A DNA stretch of 23,144 nucleotides. Source: Chthoniobacterales bacterium. Lineage in GTDB: Bacteria > Verrucomicrobiota > Verrucomicrobiia > Chthoniobacterales > UBA10450. Made by a program: the position numbers and the translations under genes. Below, piece by piece: positions 15,808 through 22,620 of the stretch (positions within the stretch are counted from its first letter, which is position 1; each line of letters starts with the position of its first letter). The DNA lies in assembly GCA_013812515.1 (NCBI GenBank), contig JACCTI010000060.1, positions 1-23,144 of the forward strand. Reading direction: 5' to 3'. Below the pieces are notes generated by a model. That model was not told the DNA's origin and did not search any database. It saw nothing but the letters and a program-made list of their open reading frames with translations.

Positions 15808-16337
15808 TTTGCCTTTTGCCCGGTCACAGCCGTTCCGTTGATGATCACCATCTTGACGTTCCCGACGAGAGTTCCTTGCCGGCTTACGGTGTCGAACTGC
15901 ATCGTGTCCCCGACGATCTCGAAGTCCGCGCGAACCACCCTGGTCCGCTCCTTGGAACTGATCACGCGTGTGTTCAGATCCAAGCTGGACGCGGGCATCT
16001 CGATTACGAGATCGGGTTTGTTCTGCTCGTTGTAGGTGGTCATCTTCAGCGTGGAAAAGGAGAGGTGGTCCGCGTCGATGCGCTTCGCCGTGCCTGCTTC
16101 GAACCGTGCACGCATTTTGCCTTGCAGATCGAAATCCGGCAGGACAAGGCCTTTCGCTTCCTGACCAATTGGTAATGGGATGCCGGTGAGCGGAGCGGAG
16201 GTTTCCGTCTTCGCTTCCGGCTTTGGCGAAGGCGAATCTTTGCCTGCTGCGAGCGTGACGTAACACACTATTCCCAGAGACAAAAAGCACCCTGCCGCAC
16301 CCAGCTCGCGGGTGCGACTGCTACGAGACGACCGCAT
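15804..16337 (-). CDS. lptC: LPS export protein LptC
   Basis: Inner-membrane protein that passes LPS from LptBFG to LptA. The 177-residue product has a short basic N-terminus (MRSSRSSRTR), one membrane anchor at about 12-31, a Pro/Lys-rich linker, and an OstA-like beta domain at about 60-172 with ASSLDLNTRVISSKERTRV, ADFEIVGDTMQFDT and GTLVGNVKMVI, typical of LptC. It overlaps the end of kdsA by 17 bases and the start of lptA by 4. This matches the order kdsA-lptC-lptA-lptB. Confidence 0.88.
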   Translation of the reverse strand: MRSSRSSRTRELGAAGCFLSLGIVCYVTLAAGKDSPSPKPEAKTETSAPLTGIPLPIGQEAKGLVLPDFDLQGKMRARFEAGTAKRIDADHLSFSTLKMTTYNEQNKPDLVIEMPASSLDLNTRVISSKERTRVVRADFEIVGDTMQFDTVSRQGTLVGNVKMVIINGTAVTGQKAK

Positions 16338-17139
16338 GGAGTGCTTTAAACATGCGCAGGTGCTTCGGCAACTGCTTTAGCGGCAACTGATTTGGCCCAT
16401 CGGAGAGGGCCCGCGCTGGGTTCTCGTGCACCTCCATAAAGATCCCGTCGCACCCTGCCGCGATGGCTGCTCGTGCGAGCACCGGAGCTAAATCGCCATC
16501 GCCGGAAGTAGCGTCGCCGGCGCCGCCGGGGCGTTGCACGGAGTGCGTCGCGTCGAAAATAATCGGATACCCGGCTTGCCGGATCCAATAGAGCGAACGC
16601 ATATCGGCGACGAGATTGTTATAGCCAAACGTCGTGCCGCGCTCCGTGAAAAAGAACTTCGCGCAGCCGAAGCTCTGGAGCTTCTCCGCGATATTTCGAA
16701 TGTCTCCCGGCGCGAGGAATTGTCCCTTCTTCACGTTCACGACGCGCCCGGTCGCGGCCGCAGCGCGCAGCAGGTCCGTCTGCCGGCAGAGGAACGCGGG
16801 AACCTGCAGCACGTCGATGTGCCGACCTGCAATCTCCGCTTCCGCGGGCGAGTGAACGTCTGTCGTGACAGGGACATTCAATTCGCGTCCAATATCCGCC
16901 AGGAGCGCGCAGCCCTCCTCCGCGCCAAGGCCGCGATACGAGCGAATCGACGTGCGATTGGCTTTGTCATAGGACGCTTTGAAGATAAAGGGGAGCGCTT
17001 CCGCGGCGCAAATCGCCGCGATCTTCTGCGCCATTCGCCGCACGAATTTCTCCGACTCGATTACGCACGGCCCGAGGATAAAGGCGGGCTGTTTTCCACC
17101 GAGGGTGACGTTGGAAATTTTGAGCTGCTTTGTCTTCAT
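16321..17139 (-). CDS. kdsA: 3-deoxy-8-phosphooctulonate synthase (Kdo-8-P synthase)
   Basis: Condenses PEP with arabinose-5-phosphate to Kdo-8-phosphate for the LPS inner core. It has 272 residues, the usual size. Motifs are LGPCVIES at about 22-29, FKASYDKANRTS at about 53-64, NVKKGQFLAPGD at about 135-146 and DATHSVQRPGG at about 196-206. Cys25 in GPCVIES, His199, Glu236 and Asp247 match the four metal ligands of metal-dependent enzymes such as that of Aquifex; E. coli-type metal-independent enzymes have Asn at the Cys position. It heads the kdsA-lptCAB-hpf unit, and 166 bases upstream separate it from the YwaF-like gene. Confidence 0.96.
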   Translation of the reverse strand: MKTKQLKISNVTLGGKQPAFILGPCVIESEKFVRRMAQKIAAICAAEALPFIFKASYDKANRTSIRSYRGLGAEEGCALLADIGRELNVPVTTDVHSPAEAEIAGRHIDVLQVPAFLCRQTDLLRAAAATGRVVNVKKGQFLAPGDIRNIAEKLQSFGCAKFFFTERGTTFGYNNLVADMRSLYWIRQAGYPIIFDATHSVQRPGGAGDATSGDGDLAPVLARAAIAAGCDGIFMEVHENPARALSDGPNQLPLKQLPKHLRMFKALHAVVS

Positions 17140-17155
17140 CGCGCAGGTGGAGCCA

Positions 17156-17197
17156 TGTCATCCTGAGGCAAGCGAAGCGCGCCGAAGGACCTCGCAA
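17156..17197 (+). repeat. Dispersed intergenic repeat (TGTCATCCTGA type)
   Basis: The stretch starts TGTCATCCTGAGGCAAGCGA and ends GGACCTCGC. It matches the general form of a repeat very common in intergenic regions of many bacterial genomes, and a more degenerate relative lies at 10671-10710 in the same orientation. It sits 17 bases upstream of the kdsA start, so it is part of the kdsA leader or promoter region. The rest of the gap 17140-17305 shows nothing I recognise. Confidence 0.6.
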
Positions 17198-17305
17198 TAT
17201 GTCCATGATCACGCCATTTCAACAAGGGGTCGGCGCAAAGCCACCCGACGAATCCATACCGCGCCTGTGCGCGTGACGCGTCGTAAAGGTGACATACCTC
17301 GTCGC

Positions 17306-18040
17306 CTACGCGATGGGCGATGACAGATTGGACCGCGCTGGCCGCGCGACATCGTAGAGCGCGAAGGGCAAGTAGAGCAGGCAAAAAAAGACCAGCGCGA
17401 GGCCGTGCATCTGCAGGAGATAGAGCGGCCGGTCGTCCGAGAGATAGCTCAAGAGCGAGAACGCCTCGGGTTTGTGCAGGAGAAATCCGTAGTTCTGGCC
17501 CGTAGTGGCATCAACAATCATCGCGCTGACGAAATAAAGCTCCGACCACGCAAAGACGCGCACAATTGACATGGGATAGGGCCGGAGGCGCCGGGTCAGC
17601 ATCAGAAAAACAACGCCAACGATGATGCCCGAGTGCGCGACAAAAAAGCTGATGAAGCGCAGATCAGGAAACGCGTAACGCAGATTTGGCGTGAGCATCG
17701 CCTGCAACGTGCCGCCGATTCCCCAGAAATATGCGACCTCGAACCAGCGCCGGTGTCCCGTCCAGAGTGCTACGATGATGACGACCATCGCCCAGTCGCA
17801 CATTTGCATCGGCAGCATTTGGGGCCAGGAGAGCTGGCCCAGCCGGCGCACGAAAACGAGATATCCAAGGTAATTGCCAACCAACGCCGCGAGGAGCGAG
17901 ACGACCACCGCACGTTCCATCCAGCGGGAGCCGCTGCGCCGCACGGAAGCCGCCAGGACAAAAGGGAGCGTGACCGTAAGCAGGATCGCGACGAGATGCT
18001 CCAAGCTATAGGCCTGGAAATCACCTGGCTCTGGTTCCAT
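17306..18040 (-). CDS. YwaF/TMEM164-like (TIGR02206-type) membrane protein
   Basis: A 244-residue integral membrane protein with about seven hydrophobic segments. Family-like motifs are LPMQMCDWA at about 76-84, YFWGIGGTLQAMLTPNL at about 104-120, FFVAHSGIIVG at about 132-142 and TTGQNYGFLLHKP at about 179-191. Cys81 and His136 fall where the conserved Cys/His pair of this family sits; human TMEM164, a distant relative, has been reported to need such a pair for phospholipid acyl transfer. Bacterial members have no settled function, so a lipid acyltransferase role is only inferred. It follows the universal stress gene after 21 bases and is probably co-transcribed. Confidence 0.85.
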   Translation of the reverse strand: MEPEPGDFQAYSLEHLVAILLTVTLPFVLAASVRRSGSRWMERAVVVSLLAALVGNYLGYLVFVRRLGQLSWPQMLPMQMCDWAMVVIIVALWTGHRRWFEVAYFWGIGGTLQAMLTPNLRYAFPDLRFISFFVAHSGIIVGVVFLMLTRRLRPYPMSIVRVFAWSELYFVSAMIVDATTGQNYGFLLHKPEAFSLLSYLSDDRPLYLLQMHGLALVFFCLLYLPFALYDVARPARSNLSSPIA

Positions 18041-18061
18041 CAGTCCGTGCGCGCCGGCTCC

Positions 18062-18892
18062 CTAACGAATAACCCAGAGATTACACGGAATGACATCCGT
18101 GACCCAGGCAATGTGCGCGGGCAGATCATCCGAAGTTTTTTCCGCTGGCACCACCAGTAAATCAGCTTGCACGGCTTGGACGAAGTCCGAGGCCGCAAAG
18201 CCGGTGTTCCCACGAATGCAACGGGCTTCCATCTCGATCTTCGTCGCGCCGGCCGCATCGATGAACTCTTCGAGCGCGTCTTCCTCTTCCTCCAAAGTCC
18301 GGGTGGCCGGTTCATCGTCCTCCGTCCCGGTTTGGTTGGCGCGCAACGTGGCGCGAGCGGCATCGAACGTCGTGTAAACGCGGATGACGTAGAAGTTTTG
18401 ACAGCCTTCCATTTCTGCAAAACGTAATGCGAGACGCAAGGCGCGCCGCGCATGCTCGGAGTATTCCGGCGCGAAGAACACAAAACGCAGAAGCGGACGT
18501 GGCTCGCGCTCCGGCTTTGTGAAAAGCATCACGGAGCAAGGCGCCTCGCGCACCAAACGCCGCGCGACATTGCCCAGAAAAGATCTGAGCACGACCTCTT
18601 TCTCGAGCGCGCCGGCCACGATCAGTTCCACCGCGTTCTCGCGGATGGCGGCAAGGATCGCGTCGGCCGGAGGGCCCTCGTGGTAGTGGATCGGTGCGTC
18701 CGGCGGCAGTCGCATCGCTGCCAATGCTTCTGCGAAACGAGTGGCCGTCTGCGCGTTTTTTTTCCCGGCATAGATCAGGTTCAACTCGGAGCCAAGCCGC
18801 TCCCGGACGCGTTTGGCTTCTGCCAAAACCTGCTCGAAACGCGGCGAGAACGCGCTCGCCACCGCGATTCTTTTGTAGGGGCGTTCAATCAT
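18062..18892 (-). CDS. Tandem universal stress protein (two UspA domains)
   Basis: A 276-residue cytoplasmic protein with two UspA-like domains at about 5-127 and 134-276. Domain one keeps the nucleotide-binding pattern, with a glycine cluster VAGAL then SFLGNVARRLVREAPCSVML at about 104-123. Domain two is more divergent: it has VVPAEK and ends PCNLWVIR, lacks an obvious G-rich loop, and carries a Glu/Asp-rich insert at about 190-210. One ATP-binding and one degenerate domain is a common tandem Usp plan. ATG 18892 is chosen because MIERPYKRIAVASAF is the normal domain start; the open frame extends to 19099, but that runs into the tRNA gene. It is followed by the YwaF-like gene after 21 bases. 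Confidence 0.87.
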   Translation of the reverse strand: MIERPYKRIAVASAFSPRFEQVLAEAKRVRERLGSELNLIYAGKKNAQTATRFAEALAAMRLPPDAPIHYHEGPPADAILAAIRENAVELIVAGALEKEVVLRSFLGNVARRLVREAPCSVMLFTKPEREPRPLLRFVFFAPEYSEHARRALRLALRFAEMEGCQNFYVIRVYTTFDAARATLRANQTGTEDDEPATRTLEEEEDALEEFIDAAGATKIEMEARCIRGNTGFAASDFVQAVQADLLVVPAEKTSDDLPAHIAWVTDVIPCNLWVIR

Positions 18893-19036
18893 TGGCGGCG
18901 GCTTACTTTCGCGCCTCGCGCTCTGCTGGATAGAGAGTTCGTAGCGCCTGCAGCAAAGAGGAAACGACGAGCACGATCTCGCCGGCGGCTTTCTGTATCG
19001 GATGTGCGACGACTTGAACGGCGAACAACCGCCGCG

Positions 19037-19121
19037 CGGATGGGCAGGGATTCGAACCCTGGTTGCCTTGCGGCAAACACGCTTTCCAGGCGTGCGCATT
19101 AGACCACTCTGCCACCCATCC
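19037..19121 (-). tRNA. tRNA-Ser, anticodon GGA
   Basis: An 85-nt class II tRNA on the minus strand. The acceptor stem is GGATGGG with CCCATCC. The anticodon stem CACGC/GCGTG encloses CTGGAAA, so the anticodon is GGA (reads UCC/UCU). The long variable arm TTGCC-GCA-GGCAA is the serine hallmark. The T arm is CAGGG-TTCGAAT-CCCTG and the discriminator base is G. CCA is not encoded. It lies between hemQ and the universal stress gene, with the 144-bp gap 18893-19036 otherwise empty. Confidence 0.96.
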
Positions 19122-19146
19122 CTTCCGGCTCGTGCTCGCGCTCATG

Positions 19147-19192
19147 ATCGTGCTCGTCCTCGATCAGCCACGTTTTCGATTGCGAGCACGAT
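19147..19192 (-). terminator. Inverted repeat between hemQ-like gene and tRNA-Ser
   Basis: ATCGTGCTCG (19147-19156) pairs perfectly with CGAGCACGAT (19183-19192) around a 26-base loop, starting 15 bases after the HemQ-like stop codon. It could end the upstream message or protect its 3' end. There is no T-run. The surrounding bases repeat GCTCGTGCTCG-like words. Confidence 0.4.
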
Positions 19193-19206
19193 CCCGAGCA
19201 GGAGCG

Positions 19207-20028
19207 TCAAAGCTGCAACCGCCGGAATAACTCGTCGAGCGGCAGTTGGAGCGCGATGTAAAATTCGCCGAAGTCCGCGTACTCCGCGCTGACGGGATCA
19301 AAGCGCATCTGGTAGACGATCGATTTGATCTGAAAGGTGTCGCGCGCAAAAAGCGTCACGCCCCATTCGGCGTCGTCGAGACCGGTCGACCCGGTGATGA
19401 GCTGCTTGACTTTCCCGGCGTATTGCCGGCCCACGGCGCCGTGACCCAGCATCAGCTTGCGCCGGTCCTCGAAAGGCAGGGCATACCAGTTGCGCTCTCC
19501 GCCGCGGCGTTTGCTCATATTGTAGAAGGAAACGACCGGCCAGTCTGGGAGCGTGGGGTAAACGCGCTCGTGGCGGTAATGCTTCATCCGCTCATCAAAA
19601 GCGGCCATCGCGGTCTCGAACTCGCCCGAGCTGCGCGCAATTTTCTGCTCGTGCTCGAGGACCGCGGCGTATTCCTCCGCGCCCGTTCGGTATTCACTCT
19701 CTTCTGTGAGCGAAAGATAACTGTAAACTGGACCAAGGACGTCCGCGCCTAACGAGAGGCCAAGTTGCTTCTCGATGCGATTAGCGGCGTGGAGATCGGG
19801 CGTGATCAGCATAAATCCCAGGTCCGCTTTCGGTGTGACAACGCTCAGCGTGAGCAACTGTGTGTTCTCGATCGCGCGGACCTCTTGAACGAGAGAGGAG
19901 AGGCGCGTTTTCGCGGCGCGCTGCTCTTCCTCCGTGAGCAGTTGCCATTGGCCGAACTCGATCCGGTAGAAGAGGTGCAGGCAATGCCAGCCCTGTTCAG
20001 GGATCAAGGCACCGTTCGTTTCGCTCAT
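19207..20028 (-). CDS. HemQ / chlorite dismutase-family protein (probable coproheme decarboxylase)
   Basis: A 273-residue protein of the Cld/HemQ family. Members either decarboxylate coproheme III to heme b, the last step of the coproporphyrin-dependent heme pathway, or degrade chlorite. The C-terminal domain shows YNMSKRR at about 169-175, with Tyr169 in the position of the catalytic tyrosine of coproheme decarboxylases, then WYALPFEDRRKLMLGHG with His196 as the probable axial heme ligand, and VGRQYAGKV. The YxMSKR pattern and lack of a signal peptide favour HemQ over chlorite dismutase. ATG 20028 is chosen for MSETNGALIP; the frame open to 20100 overlaps the upstream gene. It starts 4 bases after the rhomboid-like gene. 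Confidence 0.85.
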   Translation of the reverse strand: MSETNGALIPEQGWHCLHLFYRIEFGQWQLLTEEEQRAAKTRLSSLVQEVRAIENTQLLTLSVVTPKADLGFMLITPDLHAANRIEKQLGLSLGADVLGPVYSYLSLTEESEYRTGAEEYAAVLEHEQKIARSSGEFETAMAAFDERMKHYRHERVYPTLPDWPVVSFYNMSKRRGGERNWYALPFEDRRKLMLGHGAVGRQYAGKVKQLITGSTGLDDAEWGVTLFARDTFQIKSIVYQMRFDPVSAEYADFGEFYIALQLPLDELFRRLQL

Positions 20029-20032
20029 CGGC

Positions 20033-20836
20033 TTAATGCGCGACCGGCGCGGCCCCCGGCAGGTGCACCATGCAATATTCCTCGCCGTCGCGCGAGACAC
20101 GGAACTCGAGGTTTGCGTCGCTTAGCTCCGTCGCCCCGCATGTTGCGCAACGATGCAGCGGTTCGGCGTCCGGGCGCGATTGGACCTCAAAACGTTTCCG
20201 CCGTGCGGAAATTTCCTTGCGATGACGAGCCTGATGGAAAATCTCCGGGCCGAAGAAGATGAAGTAATTCATGAAGGCGGCGAGCAACGACATCCGGTAG
20301 GAGTTCGAACCCATGACAAAACCGAAGATGAGCAGTGCGGCCGAGATCCATGCCAGCCACTTGATCTTCATCGGCAGGATGAAAAACACGTAAATGACTT
20401 CGTCCGGATAGAACCAGGCGAAGGCGAAGAAAAGGGAGCTCGCCAGCATCGCGTTCGAGAACTGCGCGCCGAAGGCGAAAGCCGCAATCGTGGTGCCGAT
20501 CATTCCGACCAGAAAGTAAAGAGTGAGCCGAAATGCGCCCCAGGCGCGCTCCAGACCTTCGCCGACAAACCAGAGGAACCAGAGCGCTAGAACCGCCCAG
20601 AGCGGTGAGAGCATTGCACCCGGCTGCACGGGCGAGCGCGGCACGAACAGATACGTCAATAAGCGCCAAATCTCTCCGCGCTTGATCAGCTCCGGTTTGA
20701 GATCCAGCGCGCTTAAAAACTGCGGATCGAGAAAACCGAGGACGCAGACGAGCGCGGTGAAGGCGACGACGATCTTGATCAGTCCGGGAACGGCGAGGAA
20801 GCCGATGCGGCGTTCCAGTTTATCCAGCAAAGTCAT
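20033..20836 (-). CDS. Rhomboid-fold membrane protein, catalytically degenerate, with zinc-ribbon-like tail
   Basis: A 267-residue membrane protein with about six hydrophobic segments between 15 and 197. GEIWRLLTYLFVPRS at about 54-68 and LWFVGEGLERAWG at about 88-100 match the L1 loop and second helix of rhomboids. The expected GxSG serine motif before helix four is absent (QFSNAMLASS at about 125-134) and the helix-six His is also missing (AAFMNYFIFFGP), so proteolysis is unlikely. After a basic linker the tail has Cys230-x2-Cys233 and Cys255-x2-His258, a possible single zinc site. It is the first gene of a two-gene unit with the HemQ-like gene. A pseudoprotease or membrane chaperone role is a guess. 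Confidence 0.8.
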   Translation of the reverse strand: MTLLDKLERRIGFLAVPGLIKIVVAFTALVCVLGFLDPQFLSALDLKPELIKRGEIWRLLTYLFVPRSPVQPGAMLSPLWAVLALWFLWFVGEGLERAWGAFRLTLYFLVGMIGTTIAAFAFGAQFSNAMLASSLFFAFAWFYPDEVIYVFFILPMKIKWLAWISAALLIFGFVMGSNSYRMSLLAAFMNYFIFFGPEIFHQARHRKEISARRKRFEVQSRPDAEPLHRCATCGATELSDANLEFRVSRDGEEYCMVHLPGAAPVAH

Positions 20837-20924
20837 CGTTTATGATCGTATGGACAAGGAGCGGTGGCCTCACGGGGTCTGGTTTGATTGACGCCACCAG
20901 AGGCGCCACCTAGCTTCAACGCTC

Positions 20925-22025
20925 GTGAGCGACGGCACTGCGAAGACCACTCCGCTCTACGAGCAACATCAGCAGGCCGGCGCGAAAATCATCCCGTTCG
21001 GCGGATGGCTTATGCCGGTGCAATACAGCAGCATTACCGACGAGCATCAGGCGGTGCGAAATAACGTCGGTGTCTTCGATATTTCGCATATGGGGCAGCT
21101 CACGGTTTCCGGTGCAACAAGCGCCGCCTGGCTGAACCGGATGCTCACAAATAACGTCGAGAACCTGGAGCCCGGCGCCGGCCAATACACCTTTCTCCTG
21201 AACGAGCGAGGAGGAATCATCGATGATCTGATCGTTTATCGCACCGGATTGGAAGAGTTCCTCCTCGTGGTGAACGCGTCGCGCACGGAGGAAGATTTCG
21301 CCTGGCTGCGGAAGCATCTCGCGGACGGACTCCGGCTGGAGAACCGCAGCGCGGACTTCGCGGGGCTAGCTATCCAGGGACCGAACGTAACCGAGCTGTT
21401 CAACCTGCTTTTTCGACGCGCGGTCGAACTTCCGCTGCGCAATCAGATAGCCACCTTCGAGTTCCTCGGGGTCAACCTCGCTGTCGCTCGCACCGGTTAT
21501 ACCGGCGAAGATGGTGTGGAGATTTTCTTTCCCGCGGAGGATGCGCCGACGATTTGGAATGAGCTTCTTGCGAAAGGCCAGCCGCTCGGGATTCGCCCCT
21601 GCGGCCTGGGGGCGCGGGACACCTTGCGCCTGGAGATGTGTTATCCGCTGAACGGAAACGACCTCACGCCCGAGCACAATCCCATCGAAGCGGGACTCGG
21701 GTTTTTCGTAGACCTCGGGAAGCCGGAATTTGTCGGCCGCGAAGTGCTGACGCGCCTCAAAGAGAGTGGAACGCCGCGCAAGCTGGTCCCCTTCAAAATG
21801 AAAGCGAAGGGTCCACCGCCGCGCCCGCATTACTTTGTCTGGCGCGACGGTGAGAAGATCAGTGAGGTGACCAGCGGCACGCTCTCTCCGAGTTTGAATC
21901 AAGGCATCGGAATGGCCTACGTCCCGGCGGGCGACGCGAAGCTCGGTCGCGAGCTCGAGATCGAGATCCGCGGCCAGAAATTTCCTGCATCAATCGAGAA
22001 GAAGCCGCTTTACAAAAAACCATGA
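20925..22025 (+). CDS. gcvT: Glycine cleavage system T protein (aminomethyltransferase)
   Basis: Transfers the aminomethyl carbon of glycine from lipoyl-H protein to tetrahydrofolate. It has 366 residues, the family norm. Motifs are FDISHMG at about 51-57, GGIIDDLI with catalytic Asp101, GYTGEDGVE at about 191-199 and LGARDTLRLEM at about 228-238. The start is GTG 20925, which gives a normal N-terminus (TTPLYEQHQQAGAK follows); no Shine-Dalgarno is clear. The stop overlaps gcvH by 4 bases (ATGA). The 88-bp gap to the divergent rhomboid-like gene is too short to hold a glycine riboswitch, and none is seen. Confidence 0.96.
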   Translation: MSDGTAKTTPLYEQHQQAGAKIIPFGGWLMPVQYSSITDEHQAVRNNVGVFDISHMGQLTVSGATSAAWLNRMLTNNVENLEPGAGQYTFLLNERGGIIDDLIVYRTGLEEFLLVVNASRTEEDFAWLRKHLADGLRLENRSADFAGLAIQGPNVTELFNLLFRRAVELPLRNQIATFEFLGVNLAVARTGYTGEDGVEIFFPAEDAPTIWNELLAKGQPLGIRPCGLGARDTLRLEMCYPLNGNDLTPEHNPIEAGLGFFVDLGKPEFVGREVLTRLKESGTPRKLVPFKMKAKGPPPRPHYFVWRDGEKISEVTSGTLSPSLNQGIGMAYVPAGDAKLGRELEIEIRGQKFPASIEKKPLYKKP

Positions 22026-22399
22026 ATGTTCCCGACGATCTTTACTATACCGAATCGCACGAATGGGTCCGGGTCGAAGGCGAGAACGCGCGCATCGGCA
22101 TCACCGATCATGCGCAGGCCGAGCTGACGGACGTTGTTTATGTCGAGCTGCCAAAGGTCGGCGCGCAAGCGGAAGAACGCACCCAAATCGCCGTCGTCGA
22201 GTCCGTCAAAGCTGCGAGCGACATTTACGCGCCGATCAAGGGCGAAGTCGTCGAAGTTAATGAAGCGCTCTCCAGCAACCCGGCTCTCGTCAACACCGAT
22301 CCGTTTGGTGACGGCTGGATTTTTCTGCTGAAAATGAGTTCGGCGGACGACGTGAAGCAGCTAAAAGATGCCGCCGGTTACCGGCAGGCGATCGGCTGA
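22022..22399 (+). CDS. gcvH: Glycine cleavage system H protein
   Basis: The 125-residue lipoyl carrier that shuttles the aminomethyl group between P, T and L proteins. Lys63 in VVESVKAASD is the lipoylation site. The N-terminal YYTESHEWVRVEG and the GDGWIFLLK stretch are typical. It is translationally coupled to gcvT through an ATGA overlap. No gcvP follows; the next feature is an inverted repeat and then a gene on the opposite strand, so the P subunit must be encoded elsewhere. Confidence 0.97.
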   Translation: MNVPDDLYYTESHEWVRVEGENARIGITDHAQAELTDVVYVELPKVGAQAEERTQIAVVESVKAASDIYAPIKGEVVEVNEALSSNPALVNTDPFGDGWIFLLKMSSADDVKQLKDAAGYRQAIG

Positions 22400-22427
22400 T
22401 CAGGGTCGGCTAGGAGCTGGGCGAAGC

Positions 22428-22521
22428 TGTAGCCGGGGGCGTTAACCCCGGCAGCGCCGACGTGGCCGACAAAGAGAGCGAACGGCGACTTCCGGCAGCC
22501 GGGGTTAGCCCTCGGGCTACA
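22428..22521 (+). repeat. TGTAG-ended imperfect inverted repeat downstream of gcvH
   Basis: The left arm (22429-22452) begins GTAGCCGGGGGC and ends TAACCCCGGC. The right arm (22498-22520) is its near-complement, beginning GCCGGGGTTA and ending GGGCTAC. The arms match over about 23 bases with a few mismatches and flank a 45-base core. The TGTAG/CTACA ends resemble the REP-like units around 4080-4680. It could be an orphan REP pair or small non-autonomous element, and could also terminate gcvTH. The rest of the gap 22400-22620 shows nothing I recognise. Confidence 0.65.
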
Positions 22522-22620
22522 ACTCGCGCGTCGAGCCGGAAATCGTTTTCGATGGATGCGCTAAACGCACGTCGCTGATTTTCGCCGCTCGATCGGGTCT
22601 GCCTCGAGCGAGCAGGATGC

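Noticed and set aside
15142..16290. 382-residue version of LptA starting at 16290
   Set aside because: The first 161 residues overlap lptC in another frame and look like noise; the signal peptide and ATGA overlap at 15807 mark the real start.
16534..17166. 210-codon open frame on the plus strand
   Set aside because: It is antisense to kdsA, whose motifs are complete.
18893..19099. N-terminal extension of the universal stress protein
   Set aside because: It would translate most of the tRNA-Ser gene; the UspA fold begins at ATG 18892.
18452..19102. 216-codon open frame on the plus strand
   Set aside because: It is antisense to the universal stress gene and runs through the tRNA-Ser gene.
20837..20924. 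Glycine riboswitch upstream of gcvT
   Set aside because: The gap between divergent start codons is only 88 bp and shows no paired aptamer structure.
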